Source: Thiocystis violacea (lineage in GTDB: Bacteria; Pseudomonadota; Gammaproteobacteria; Chromatiales; Chromatiaceae). From it: a DNA stretch of 33,903 nt. Position numbers and translations under genes: made by a program. Numbering within the stretch: the stretch's first letter is position 1; each line of letters opens with the position of its first letter. The notes under the pieces are model-generated. The model was given only the letters and a program-made list of their open reading frames with translations, made no database searches and was not told where the DNA came from. Location: NCBI RefSeq assembly GCF_016583565.1, contig NZ_NRRF01000050.1:1-33903 (forward strand). The letters are read 5' to 3'. This document shows positions 25,875-33,903 of this stretch, piece after piece.

Positions 25875-26966
25875 CTACCAGGTCGACGAGACCCGCACTC
25901 CGCTCGATCCGCCCTTGCGCGAGCGGATGGCCTGGGCCAACTGGTGCACGGCCATGGCGTAGTAGGTGCTGTGGTTATAGCGGGTGATGACATAGAAGTT
26001 CTTGAGGCCGATCCAGTACTCGTAGCCGCCGCGCGCATCCAGCTGCAGCAGACTCACCTGCCCGACCCGGCCGATGGAGGTGGCGGGCGAGATGCCGCGG
26101 CTGGAGAGCTGACCGAGACCGTACCTGGTATCGAAGCCGGTCTTCATGGCGCGGGCCTCCGAGGGAGACGACACGCGGGCGCGCACCGCGACAGGCTCAC
26201 CCGGCTGCCAACCGTGGCGCGAGAAGTAGTTCGCGACACTGCCGATGGCGTCCTCCGGATGCCAGAGGTCGCGATGCCCGTCCCCGGTGTGATCGACCGC
26301 ATAGTCGCGGAAGCTCGAGGGCATGAACTGGCACAGCCCCATGGCGCCGGCGAAGGAGCCGCGCGGCGTGAAGGGATCCAGCCCCTCCTCCTGGGTCATG
26401 ACGAGGTAGTTCTCGAGCTCGCCCTGAAAATACTCCGCGCGCCGCGGATAGGCGAAGGAGAGCGTCGCCAGGGCATCGATGATGCGCGTCTTGCCGACGA
26501 AGCCGCCGTAACGGGTCTCGACGCCGATGATGGCGACGATGTACTCGGGCGGAACGCCGTAGCGCGAGGCGGCGCGGTTCAACGCGGATTCATTCCGCCG
26601 CCAGAAGCTCACACCGTTGGAGATGGACTCATCGGTCAGGAACTTGGCGCGATAACGCGTCCAGGCGCCATTGGGGCCAGAGCTGCGACTTGGCGCCTGA
26701 CGGTTCATGAGATCGATGATGGACTGCTTGCGCTGGGCGCCGGAGAGGATGGCGGCCGTGCGGCTGGGCGGGAAACCGTGCCGCTCCATCTTGCGGACGA
26801 AGGCGTCCACCCCTGGCGATCCCGCGAAGTCTCCCCTGACGCTCGCGGAGGCAGACGCCGGCATGGCGCGATAGGCGGCGGAGGGCGCCTCGCGTGTGCT
26901 CGGCGAGCCGCAACCGGCAAGCAGCAGCAGAAAACCCAGGGCCAGGACGGACGAGAGGAAACGCAT
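25875..26966 (-). CDS. mltB: Membrane-bound lytic murein transglycosylase B
   Basis: This 363-residue lipoprotein starts with MRFLSSVLALGF and the lipobox LAGC (Cys 19). The catalytic domain begins near 50; the catalytic glutamate is E150 in IIGVETRYGG, and substrate-binding motifs such as GAMGLCQFMPSSFR (207-220) and WHPEDAIGSVANYF follow. This is family GH103, which cuts peptidoglycan to leave 1,6-anhydro ends. The start at 26966 gives the clean lipoprotein signal. A sigma-70-like promoter lies just upstream. Confidence 0.95.
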   Translation of the reverse strand: MRFLSSVLALGFLLLLAGCGSPSTREAPSAAYRAMPASASASVRGDFAGSPGVDAFVRKMERHGFPPSRTAAILSGAQRKQSIIDLMNRQAPSRSSGPNGAWTRYRAKFLTDESISNGVSFWRRNESALNRAASRYGVPPEYIVAIIGVETRYGGFVGKTRIIDALATLSFAYPRRAEYFQGELENYLVMTQEEGLDPFTPRGSFAGAMGLCQFMPSSFRDYAVDHTGDGHRDLWHPEDAIGSVANYFSRHGWQPGEPVAVRARVSSPSEARAMKTGFDTRYGLGQLSSRGISPATSIGRVGQVSLLQLDARGGYEYWIGLKNFYVITRYNHSTYYAMAVHQLAQAIRSRKGGSSGVRVSSTW

Positions 26967-27003
26967 GGTGTCGATGCTCGATAATTTGAGGGCTTGGCCG
27001 TGT

Positions 27004-27032
27004 ATTCTAGGGCAATCGATCAAGATCGCCAA
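27004..27032 (-). promoter_or_regulatory. Sigma-70-type promoter of mltB
   Basis: On the minus strand, TTGGCG (-35, four of six) and TAGAAT (-10, five of six) are separated by exactly 17 bases. Transcription would start about 30 bases before the mltB ATG. The box order and distance are good for a housekeeping promoter. Confidence 0.6.
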
Positions 27033-27099
27033 CCAAGCCCCTATTTATCCGTTGGTTTACGCCGATGAGCATCGACCAATGCGCATCCGCCAACAAGCC

Positions 27100-27486
27100 T
27101 CAGTCGTCGAGCACCATGACGGCGTCCATCTCGACCGCCGCCCCTTTCGGTAGCGCCGCGACCCCAACGGCCGCGCGCGCCGGATAGGGCTCCTGGAAGT
27201 ACTCGGCCATGACCTGATTGACCAGGACGAAGTCGTTGAGGTCGGTCAGAAAGACATTCAGCTTGACGATGTCCGCCAGATCCCCGTTCGCCGCCTGGGC
27301 GACCGCGCGAAGATTGTCGAAGACACGACGGATCTGGGCCTCCCTATCGCCCGCGACCATCTCCATGGTCTCCGGGACCAGGGGGATCTGCCCGGACAGA
27401 TAAACGGTTTGACCTGCCTTGACGCCCTGCGAATAGGTGCCAATGGCGCGCGGCGCCTGATCGGTACTGATGACATGCTTGGTCAT
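27100..27486 (-). CDS. ridA: RidA family deaminase
   Basis: This 128-residue protein has the RidA core: YSQGVKAG (18-25), YLSGQIPL, and YPARAAVGVAALPKGAAVEMDAV near the C-terminus with the key R104. It removes reactive enamine and imine intermediates made by PLP enzymes. Members form trimers; length is typical. The start has AAGGAG seven bases upstream. It is followed, on the same strand, by mltB; the mltB promoter between them suggests separate transcripts. Confidence 0.95.
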   Translation of the reverse strand: MTKHVISTDQAPRAIGTYSQGVKAGQTVYLSGQIPLVPETMEMVAGDREAQIRRVFDNLRAVAQAANGDLADIVKLNVFLTDLNDFVLVNQVMAEYFQEPYPARAAVGVAALPKGAAVEMDAVMVLDD

Positions 27487-27557
27487 GGAGAAGCTCCTTG
27501 AGTGAGGGGGAATTCCCCTGGGCTCGCCCGCGGCGACGGCGACCCGCTGGCACCGCG

Positions 27558-28004
27558 TCAGCCGAAGAGGCGCCGCCACCAGCGTCGACGATTCTTCGGG
27601 GCCGGCCGGGTGGCGGGCAGATCACAGGGCGGGAGCAGACTCATCACCCAGCCCGGCAGCGGCGGATTGTCGCTGAAGCCGCAGGAAACACCCAGGTTGT
27701 TGGGATCGTAGATCTTCAGAAAGCTGGGCTGCTGCGGATCGTCGGCGTAGACGATACCGCAGTAGTCATGGTCATGCTCGGCCCGCAGCAGGGCATCGAT
27801 CTCGCCGATGAAGGCGAGCACCTGAGCGCGCTCGGCCGGCTGGGCGGGCGGCGGCTCGCCAACGGCATAGAGATACCAGCCGGCATCGGCGCGTTCGCGC
27901 ACCCGCTCCCAGAGGGCATCGAGCTGGGGCCAGCGCAGCGCCGAGGTGAAACTGCCCCGAAAGGCCGCGAGGAAGGGGTGGATCTGCTCTGGCGTTGAGG
28001 TCAT
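27558..28004 (-). CDS. Conserved-looking protein of unknown function
   Basis: This 148-residue protein is probably cytosolic with no signal peptide. It has helical and aromatic segments (LRWPQLDALWERVRERADAGWYLYAVGE), an acidic middle with EHDHDYCGIVYADDP, then FLKIYDPNNLG, and a Pro/Arg-rich end. I do not recognise the family. The start at 28004 is chosen because it leaves 83 bases for the divergent purC promoter; the open frame upstream would enter purC. No good ribosome site is visible. Confidence 0.65.
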   Translation of the reverse strand: MTSTPEQIHPFLAAFRGSFTSALRWPQLDALWERVRERADAGWYLYAVGEPPPAQPAERAQVLAFIGEIDALLRAEHDHDYCGIVYADDPQQPSFLKIYDPNNLGVSCGFSDNPPLPGWVMSLLPPCDLPATRPAPKNRRRWWRRLFG

Positions 28005-28051
28005 CGGGTCGAAACTGAGCACGGGCGCAAGCGACGTGGAGAATGAGCCGA

Positions 28052-28057
28052 TATAAT
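28052..28057 (+). promoter_or_regulatory. -10 box of purC
   Basis: A perfect TATAAT lies 30 bases before the purC start codon, with no good -35 at 16 to 18 bases upstream. Transcription would begin about 24 bases before the ATG. I see no PurR-like operator in the short gap. Confidence 0.5.
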
Positions 28058-28087
28058 CCCAGCCTTGTCGACTCCGGATCAACCTCC

Positions 28088-28972
28088 ATGCCAGCCTTGT
28101 ACGAATCCAGACTCAAGAGCCTACCCCTCATCACCCGCGGCAAGGTCCGCGACATCTACCAAGTCGGCTCGGACCACTTGCTGGTCGTCGCCAGCGACCG
28201 CCTGTCCGCCTTCGACGTGGTGCTGCCGCAGCCCATCCCCGGCAAGGGCGAGGTGCTGACGCGGCTCTCCAACTTCTGGTTCGCGCGCACGGCCGGGCTG
28301 ATCCCGAACCACCTCTCGGACGTGCCGGTGGAGGCCGTGGTCACGGACCCGGCCGAGCGCGCCCAGCTCGGCGATCGCGCCATGCTGGTGCGCCGCCTCG
28401 CCCCCCTGCCGGTCGAGGCCATCGTGCGTGGCTACCTGATCGGATCCGGCTGGAAGGACTACCAGCGCACGGGCAAGGTCTGCGGAATTGCCCTGCCGAC
28501 CGGGTTGACCCAGGCGGGCGAGCTGCCCGAGCCGATGTTCACGCCATCGACCAAGGCGGAGATCGGCGCCCACGACGAGAACATCGACTTCGCTCGGACC
28601 GTCGAGCTGCTCGGCGTCGAGCTGGCCGCGAAGGTCCGCGAGGTCAGCCTGGCCATCTATCGGGACTGCGCCGCCTATGCGCGCGAGCGCGGCATCATCA
28701 TCGCGGACACCAAATTCGAGTTCGGGCTGGACGACCAGGGCCGGCTCCACCTGATCGACGAGGTCTTGACGCCGGACTCCTCGCGCTTCTGGCCGGCCGA
28801 CCAGTACAGCCCGGGCACCAGCCCGCCGAGCTTCGACAAGCAGTTCGTCCGCGACTACCTGGAGACCTTGGCGTGGGACAAGACGCCCCCCGGCCCGGAG
28901 CTGCCCCAGGCCATCATCGACCGCACCGCGGAGAAATACCGCGAGGCGGAGCAGCGGCTGACGCAGCCGTGA
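28088..28972 (+). CDS. purC: SAICAR synthetase PurC
   Basis: This 294-residue enzyme joins aspartate to CAIR in purine synthesis. Motifs are RGKVRDIYQVG (17-27), ASDRLSAFDVVLP, RRLAPLPVEAIVRGYLIGSGWKDY and DTKFEFG, then LIDEVLTPDSSRFWP. The length (about 290) is of the long form shared with yeast, rather than the about 240-residue E. coli form. The start follows the -10 box; I see no strong ribosome site. It diverges from an unknown gene at 28004. Confidence 0.97.
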   Translation: MPALYESRLKSLPLITRGKVRDIYQVGSDHLLVVASDRLSAFDVVLPQPIPGKGEVLTRLSNFWFARTAGLIPNHLSDVPVEAVVTDPAERAQLGDRAMLVRRLAPLPVEAIVRGYLIGSGWKDYQRTGKVCGIALPTGLTQAGELPEPMFTPSTKAEIGAHDENIDFARTVELLGVELAAKVREVSLAIYRDCAAYARERGIIIADTKFEFGLDDQGRLHLIDEVLTPDSSRFWPADQYSPGTSPPSFDKQFVRDYLETLAWDKTPPGPELPQAIIDRTAEKYREAEQRLTQP

Positions 28973-29066
28973 TGAGAGCGCGGGCCGCGGCCCGCCTCGG
29001 GCGCTGGGACATCGGCACCCTCGTCCAGGCGACATGACACGACCGGCACCGATCGGGGGGTGAGGG

Positions 29067-29375
29067 ATGCGCATCCAAGAGATCCAGTCGGGGATGCTTC
29101 TGGGGAAAGACGTCTATGACCCCAACGGACACATCCTGATGCGCGCTGGCGTGCGCATCACCGAGCGCCACATCAAGGCGTTCAAGTCCTGGGGGATCCA
29201 GGAGGCCAGCATTGCACCGGACGCGGACGGCGCGCCGGAACCCGTCCGCGATCCCAAGGCCGTCGCCGAGATCCATGCCCTGCTCGACACTCAGTTCAGC
29301 CTGAGCAATCGTGGACACCCGGTCGTCGAGGTGATCTACGACCTCTGTCTCCAACGCGCCCTTGGCAAGCGATAG
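29067..29375 (+). CDS. Small protein linked to an HDOD gene
   Basis: This 102-residue protein begins with IQEIQSGMLLGKDVYDPNGHIL and continues with RAGVRITERHIKAFKSWGI. A similar stretch is found at the N-terminus of some HD-GYP and HDOD signalling proteins. No catalytic residues are seen. A GAGGG site precedes the start. The stop lies nine bases before the HDOD gene start, so both are probably translated together, and it may be a detached sensor or partner domain. Confidence 0.75.
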   Translation: MRIQEIQSGMLLGKDVYDPNGHILMRAGVRITERHIKAFKSWGIQEASIAPDADGAPEPVRDPKAVAEIHALLDTQFSLSNRGHPVVEVIYDLCLQRALGKR

Positions 29376-29384
29376 GACAGCCGC

Positions 29385-30233
29385 ATGACGGACGGCAAAG
29401 AGCAGATCCTGCAACGACTGGGCGAGCTGCCCAGTCTGCCAGCCGTCTATCATCGGGTCCGCGAGACCCTGGAAGACCCACGGGGGTCGCTCGAAAACGT
29501 CGCGGCCATTATCGAGACGGATCCCGCCCTCACCGCACGCCTGCTCAGGGTCGCCAATAGCGCGCTCTACGGCCTGGCGGCCAAGGTCGACAACGTGCGC
29601 CGGGCGCTCACCATCATCGGCACCAGCGAGGCGCATCACCTCATCCTCGCCACCACCGTCATCTCCGCCTTCCGCGATCTCCCCCTCGGCGCCGTCTCCA
29701 TGCGCTCCTTCTGGGAGCACAGCATCGCCTGCGGTATAGCCGCGCGCGTCATCGCGCGCATCGGCGGGCGCGCGAGTCCCGAGCATGCCTACCTCGCCGG
29801 ACTGTTGCACGACGTCGGCCGGCTGCCGCTCTTCATCCTCGAGCCGCACGTCATGAGTGCCGCATTGCAGGCCCACCGCGACCGCCAGGGCCACCTCCAG
29901 GATCTGGAACGGCAGTTCCTCGGCACCACGCACGCGGAGATCGGCGCCGCCCTGCTGCGTACCTGGCACATCCCGGAGTCATTCGGCGCCGCGGCCGCCT
30001 ATCACCACAACCCCGCCGAAGAGCGGCCCGCGACACCGGAGACGGCCGTGACGCACGTCGCGGATCTCATCGTGAACGCCCTGCGCATCGGCACTAGCGG
30101 CACACGCTGGACCCCCGTGCTCGACGACCGCGCCTGGCTCGCCGTCGGGCTCGAGACCGGGGATCTTCCCGCCGTGGTGGAAACCACCATCAGCACCGCG
30201 CGGGATGTCACATCCGCCTTCCTGGAGCCCTGA
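29385..30233 (+). CDS. HDOD-domain signalling protein
   Basis: This 282-residue protein is one HDOD domain (about 10-210): LPSLPAVYHRV, a long helical core, then LAGLLHDVGRL with H142-D143 and THAEIGAALLRTWHIP. HDOD proteins act in c-di-GMP and stress signalling and mostly lack hydrolase activity, but HD is present here. The C-terminal part after 215 is variable. AGGACAG precedes the start, and the stop abuts the next gene start (TGAATG). It is the middle gene of a three-gene operon. Confidence 0.9.
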   Translation: MTDGKEQILQRLGELPSLPAVYHRVRETLEDPRGSLENVAAIIETDPALTARLLRVANSALYGLAAKVDNVRRALTIIGTSEAHHLILATTVISAFRDLPLGAVSMRSFWEHSIACGIAARVIARIGGRASPEHAYLAGLLHDVGRLPLFILEPHVMSAALQAHRDRQGHLQDLERQFLGTTHAEIGAALLRTWHIPESFGAAAAYHHNPAEERPATPETAVTHVADLIVNALRIGTSGTRWTPVLDDRAWLAVGLETGDLPAVVETTISTARDVTSAFLEP

Positions 30234-32171
30234 ATGACGCTGGCCTTGCTCCCTCGCTTGCTGTCTCCCGCCGAATCGGCCGACACGCCGTCACAGGGCG
30301 GCGCCAGGCTGCCCCTGCCGCTCGCGCTCGATGTGCTGCGCGAGGCCATGGCACGCCTACCGGCCTGCCGGACCCTCACCGAACTCTTCAGCGTCCTCAA
30401 CCACTGCTCCAAGACACTGCTGCCGAGCGCGCGCACGGGCATCCTGCTGCGTCAGCCGGACGCCTGCTTCGAGCTGGCCCACGCCTCGCCGGACAACGCC
30501 GAGGCCGAGCTGCGCGCGCGGTCCGATGCGCTGATCGAATCCGGTCATTTCGCCCAGGCGCTGAAGCACGGCATCAGCTGTCACACCCCGCCCGGCGGAC
30601 CAACCACCCTGCTGGCGAGGATCGCCACCGCGCGGCGGATCTATGGTGTCGCGCTCTGGTCCGACGCGCAGATTCCGGCACAGATCCATCAGGCGCTGGC
30701 GGCACTCGCGGACCTGGCCGGACTGACCCTCGACCGCTTTCAGGGCGGAGCCGATGCCTTTCTGATGCCAACGTACAGCGACCCCGGAAACGTGAACGGG
30801 GCCTGCATGGCGGCGGACATCGCCATTCCCGCCGACCAGCTGACCGGGCTGGCCCACCGGACCCACTTCATCCGCTTTCTACAACGCGCCTTGGACGCAC
30901 GCACGCCCCAAACCGGCGTCGGCACCCTGCTGATCGACATCGACGGCTTCCATCGCGTCAATCGCGAGCTTGGCTGCGACACCGGCGACCAGGTTCTGCG
31001 CAACGTTGCCCTGCGCCTGGACGCCGCGCTGCGCTCGCAGCTCGTCTACGACACCCTGGGCATCGCCGAGTGCGACATCTGCCTCTCACGCACGGGGGCG
31101 GACGAGTTCGGGCTTGCGATCGCGCACGTGCGCGCGCCCGAGCAGCTACCGCGGATCGCCAACCACCTGCACACGCACGTCGCCGAGGGCTTCCTGCAGC
31201 ACGGCTCCCGTCTCTATCTGTCGCTCAGCATCGGGTTGGCTGTTTCCGCCCCCCTCCCCGAGCCCGCCTCGCCGCAGGCCCTGCTGCACAACGCGGACAC
31301 GGCGCTGAAGAAGGCCAAGCTCAGCGGGCGCAACCAGCATGCCGTCTACACCCCGGACGGGGACGAAGCCGGCTCGCCGCATCTGCGCACCGAGTCCCTG
31401 CTTCAGGAGGCGTTGCGACAGGACCGCTTCACCTTGCACTACCAACCCCTGTTCAGCCTCGCCGGCATGAGCCTGATGGGCGCCGAGGTCCTGCTCCGGC
31501 TCGACATGGGCGACGGGACACCGGTCCCTCCGTCGCGGTTCATCCCGGTCGCCGAGAGCACGGGGCAGATCATCGAGATCGGCGAATGGGTGACACGGAA
31601 GGTCTGCCATCAAATCCACGCCTGGGACGCCCAAGGAATCACTGACATCCCCCTTGCGATCAACATCTCGGCGATCGAGCTCAGCCAACCGCATCTCGGG
31701 GAGCGTTTTGCGCGCATCCTGGCCCAGGCGCGGATCCCTCACGCGCGCATCCATATCGAGATCACGGAGACGGCCATCGCCCGCAACGAGGCACAGGCGC
31801 TCGCCAACATCCGCGCGCTGCGCGATGCCGGGTTCGAGGTCTGGATCGACGACTTCGGGACTGGGTATTCATCACTCAAGTCCGTGAAGAACTTCCCGAT
31901 CTCTGGCATCAAGCTGGATCGGGAGTTCGTCAAGGATCTGGACGGGGATCCCGCCGCCGAGGGTCTCGCCAGCTCCATCCTGGCCATGGCGAGGCGGCTG
32001 GGGTATCCGGTGGTGGCCGAAGGCATCGAGACGGCAGCTCAGCTTGCCTTTCTGCGTTCGGAGGGTTGCGCGTCAGGACAAGGTTTCCACCTCGGGCGCC
32101 CGGTCCCAACGGCGGTCTTCGAAGCCCACTACTTCGGCCGCGAGCCGGATTCGACGTCCGAGTCGGACTGA
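30234..32171 (+). CDS. GAF-like / degenerate GGDEF / EAL protein
   Basis: This 645-residue cytosolic protein has an N-terminal GAF-like sensor (about 30-170), a GGDEF domain (about 205-375) and an EAL domain (about 385-635). The GGDEF signature reads GADEF (288-292), so diguanylate cyclase activity is doubtful. The EAL domain retains EVL (418-420), the IEITE glutamates (E512), DDFGTGYS (539-546), K560 and EGIET (E596) plus QGF, so c-di-GMP phosphodiesterase activity is likely. The start immediately follows the HDOD stop codon. A degenerate GGDEF may act as a GTP-binding regulatory domain, as in some EAL proteins. Confidence 0.92.
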   Translation: MTLALLPRLLSPAESADTPSQGGARLPLPLALDVLREAMARLPACRTLTELFSVLNHCSKTLLPSARTGILLRQPDACFELAHASPDNAEAELRARSDALIESGHFAQALKHGISCHTPPGGPTTLLARIATARRIYGVALWSDAQIPAQIHQALAALADLAGLTLDRFQGGADAFLMPTYSDPGNVNGACMAADIAIPADQLTGLAHRTHFIRFLQRALDARTPQTGVGTLLIDIDGFHRVNRELGCDTGDQVLRNVALRLDAALRSQLVYDTLGIAECDICLSRTGADEFGLAIAHVRAPEQLPRIANHLHTHVAEGFLQHGSRLYLSLSIGLAVSAPLPEPASPQALLHNADTALKKAKLSGRNQHAVYTPDGDEAGSPHLRTESLLQEALRQDRFTLHYQPLFSLAGMSLMGAEVLLRLDMGDGTPVPPSRFIPVAESTGQIIEIGEWVTRKVCHQIHAWDAQGITDIPLAINISAIELSQPHLGERFARILAQARIPHARIHIEITETAIARNEAQALANIRALRDAGFEVWIDDFGTGYSSLKSVKNFPISGIKLDREFVKDLDGDPAAEGLASSILAMARRLGYPVVAEGIETAAQLAFLRSEGCASGQGFHLGRPVPTAVFEAHYFGREPDSTSESD

Positions 32172-32325
32172 CTACCGGCCCTCTTTCCGCCGAGACTCGG
32201 CACCGCTCTGAGCTTGTCAAGGTTCATGAGGGGCTCACGCGGGTGCCGCGTCCGTTCGAATGCCGCGGCCCGTTGGTGTCGAGCCTATGCGCCGCGCAGA
32301 CAGGGGTGCCTCGATCAGGGTCAAA

Positions 32326-33045
32326 TCAGGGCCGCAGCGAACCCAGGGAGCCGATCGAGAGTGGACCGGGCTCAAGACTTTCCTGCAACTCGGCGATGAC
32401 CAGCAGCGCCTCGGGGTCGAGAATCCGCACCTGCGTGCCCTGCATCTCGATCACCCCCTGGGCCGTCAGCGACTTGACCACGCGCGAGAAGGTTTCCGGC
32501 TGCACCGAGAGGCGCGAGGCCAGCACGCCCTTGCGCACGTCGAGCGCCACACTGAGCTCGCCAGGGATGACTTTTGCCGCGAGGTAACGCGCAACACGGC
32601 TCGTCGCCGTATGCAGGGTCAAGTCGTCGATCTCGCCGATGAGGCCGCGCAGCCGCTGGCTGAGGGCGCCGAGCATGAGAAAGCAGGTGTCGACCGACTC
32701 GCGCAGCATGGCGGCGAAATCCTTGGCGTCGATGGCCAACAGCTCGCAGGGACCGAGCGCCGAGGCGCACACCGGATAGCGCGGTGCATTGAGAAACATC
32801 AGCGCCTCGGCGAAGGTCTGACCAGGACTCACGATCTCGATCACCTTTTCCGCGCCCTCCGGCGAGAGTCGAAAAAGGCGCAGCTGACCCGCGAGCAGGA
32901 GATAGAAACGCTCCGCCTGATCGCCCTGGCTGAACAGCAACTGATCCGTGCTCAGCTTGACGCGCTGGGCATGGCGGCTGACGCGCTCCAGCTGCTCGGA
33001 TTCCAGCCGCGACAGCAATGGCGCGCGACGCAGTTCGTCGATCAT
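32326..33045 (-). CDS. Crp/Fnr family transcription regulator
   Basis: This 239-residue protein has an N-terminal cyclic-nucleotide-binding-type beta barrel (about 10-120), a long dimer helix (about 120-150) and a C-terminal winged helix with RKGVLASRLSVQPETFSRVVKSL (171-193). The N-terminal Cys cluster of FNR is absent, so it is no Fe-S oxygen sensor of the classic type; it could bind cAMP, haem or another ligand. The start at 33045 has AAGGGG at good spacing, better than GTG at 33054. A palindrome lies in the upstream gap. The target genes are unknown. Confidence 0.9.
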   Translation of the reverse strand: MIDELRRAPLLSRLESEQLERVSRHAQRVKLSTDQLLFSQGDQAERFYLLLAGQLRLFRLSPEGAEKVIEIVSPGQTFAEALMFLNAPRYPVCASALGPCELLAIDAKDFAAMLRESVDTCFLMLGALSQRLRGLIGEIDDLTLHTATSRVARYLAAKVIPGELSVALDVRKGVLASRLSVQPETFSRVVKSLTAQGVIEMQGTQVRILDPEALLVIAELQESLEPGPLSIGSLGSLRP

Positions 33046-33112
33046 GGTGGACACACCCCTTCAGGAAGATGAGAGCCGGGCGACCGAGGACGGGGAGCCA
33101 GCAAAGGCCGCC

Positions 33113-33127
33113 ATGCTATCCTAGCAT
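33113..33127. promoter_or_regulatory. Small palindrome between divergent genes
   Basis: ATGCTA-TCC-TAGCAT forms a 6-bp inverted repeat in the gap between the Crp/Fnr gene and the divergent unknown gene. It could be an operator or part of a -10 region. It does not match the TTGAT-N4-ATCAA box of FNR-type regulators. Confidence 0.3.
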
Positions 33128-33211
33128 CGGACAACGCAGCGGCCCGCGGACGCGCGGACTGCGCCGCTGCCGCGCATTCCACTCCGGGTCGAACCGGAGC
33201 TCAACGATGAG

Positions 33212-33754
33212 GTGCCGACCCTGTCCATGAGCCAAAGGGATCCAGAGAACAGCCCGCTCTGGCCGAGCGCGGACTACTGCCGCCAGATCGCCCGACTGCG
33301 GGCGGCGATCGGCCGGACCATCCACATCCTCGAGATCGAAGCCACCGACACCCACCTGAGCATACGCCACCTCGGGCGGCCCTATGTCCTGCTCGATCTG
33401 CTGGACTTCCCGCGGCCCGACCCAATCCGCGCCATCGCCCCTCACCTTCTGCTGCTCGACGACGGGCGCGGCGTCAACCTCGGCCGCATCGCGCGCATCA
33501 GCCTCGAGCGCGCCTTCGGCCCCACGCCGTCGCAGATTCTCTATCAGGATCGCGAAGCGACTCAGACCCTGCTGTTCCGCGACCGCCAGCTCAGCAAGGC
33601 CATGATCGCCGAGCGTTCGCAGCGCATCGTCGGACGCATCCTTGGCATGCCGGGGGACGCACCGCGCGGTGGCGAGACCTCGCCGAACGCGGTCGCGGCC
33701 ACGGGGAGAACGCCCGCGTTGCCAGCCAGGGCGCGGAACGCCGGCGAGGAATAG
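33212..33754 (+). CDS. Protein of unknown function, divergent from Crp/Fnr
   Basis: This 180-residue protein has no signal peptide. The first 150 residues look folded: strand-rich segments such as HILEIEATDTHLSIRHLGR, LLDLLDFPRP and HLLLLDDGRGVNLGRIARISLE; the end (about 152-180) is low-complexity. I do not recognise the family. GTG at 33212 and ATG at 33227 are both possible starts; neither has a clear ribosome site at ideal spacing. The IS element begins only about nine bases after its stop. Confidence 0.6.
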   Translation: MPTLSMSQRDPENSPLWPSADYCRQIARLRAAIGRTIHILEIEATDTHLSIRHLGRPYVLLDLLDFPRPDPIRAIAPHLLLLDDGRGVNLGRIARISLERAFGPTPSQILYQDREATQTLLFRDRQLSKAMIAERSQRIVGRILGMPGDAPRGGETSPNAVAATGRTPALPARARNAGEE

Positions 33755-33762
33755 CGGGCACT

Positions 33763-33903
33763 GGGGTCTCCACTTAACCGGAGTAAACTCCAAGGGTGAC
33801 TTACCCTCATGCTGGCGTTGATTATCCGCGGACTGCGGGCGAGTTCCAGTCCTGGTTTCGCACCGATGCGGACTGCCTCGACTACCTGGAGTGGCTCCGG
33901 TGG
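33763..33903 (+). mobile_element. Left end of an IS1595-family insertion sequence (partial)
   Basis: The sequence GGGGTCTCCACTTAACC followed by a GGAGTAAACTCC palindrome is likely the terminal inverted repeat, then a transposase begins. The right end and the flanking duplication are outside the window, so the boundaries are estimated. Confidence 0.55.
33796..33903 (+). CDS. IS1595-family transposase, N-terminal fragment
   Basis: A frame beginning with GTG at 33796 gives 36 codons up to the window end. The residues YPRTAGEFQSWFRTDADCLD and YLEWLRW match the conserved N-terminus of IS1595/ISXO2-type transposases, which precedes a zinc ribbon (WP.GF.CP.C). The rest, including the DDE core, lies beyond the window. 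Nothing shows whether the gene is intact. Confidence 0.75.
   Translation, partial: MTYPHAGVDYPRTAGEFQSWFRTDADCLDYLEWLRW

Noticed and set aside
32245..32275. tRNA T-arm-like GTTCGAATGC
   Set aside because: The flanking bases do not pair as a T-stem, and no acceptor or anticodon arm is found; only a 6-bp GCCGCG hairpin is present.

Overview
The window is a GC-rich bacterial chromosome segment, packed with genes and typical of a gammaproteobacterium. UbiA, DsbA, a PBP1B with a UB2H-like region, the YadG/YadH pair, MltB and MoeB all look gammaproteobacterial. The protein style and the interspersed heptamer repeats and REP-like palindromes fit Chromatiales (purple sulfur bacteria such as Chromatiaceae). 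That placement is inference; no rRNA or photosynthesis gene lies in the window.

Layout. 1-193 is non-coding and carries mosaic palindromes. 194-4923 (minus) holds a small unknown protein, a LOG-family nucleotide hydrolase, a glycine-zipper lipoprotein, a Rap1a/Tai-like secreted protein, a sigma-54 activator and PPK2; the last two overlap by a few bases. 5104-13991 (minus) is a long co-directional run: mrcB (PBP1B), a TPR lipoprotein that may be its activator, a DinG/YoaA helicase, a VWA protein, a membrane J-domain protein, an SRPBCC protein and radA. The helicase and VWA genes are separated almost only by 13 copies of a 7-bp repeat. 14227-16518 (minus) is a LEA14-like lipoprotein followed by yadG-yadH. 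16508-21455 (plus) holds a TSUP transporter whose start codon shares bases with the divergent lipoprotein gene, a second heptamer array, a membrane spermidine-synthase-like protein, an RMD1/YagE protein, moeB behind a possible 23-residue leader, and an unknown membrane protein. 21450-25316 (minus) is recG-ubiA-dsbA. yjbQ (plus) and mltB (minus) converge on a REP-like palindrome. ridA and an unknown gene (minus) precede purC (plus). 29067-32171 (plus) is a tight three-gene signalling operon: small protein, HDOD protein, and a GGDEF/EAL protein with a degenerate GGDEF motif. A Crp/Fnr regulator (minus) and an unknown gene (plus) diverge at 33 kb. The window ends inside the N-terminus of an IS1595-family transposase.

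Functionally this is mostly housekeeping: DNA repair (RadA, RecG, DinG), envelope (PBP1B, MltB, DsbA, YadGH), cofactors (UbiA, MoeB), purine synthesis (PurC), and polyphosphate and c-di-GMP metabolism. I found no clear new defence or biosynthetic system. The points most worth a second look are the heptamer array at the dinG/VWA junction, the VWA/J-domain/SRPBCC cassette, the putative PBP1B activator lipoprotein, the sigma-54 activator coupled to PPK2, the CATG-shared divergent starts, and the leader and hairpin before moeB.
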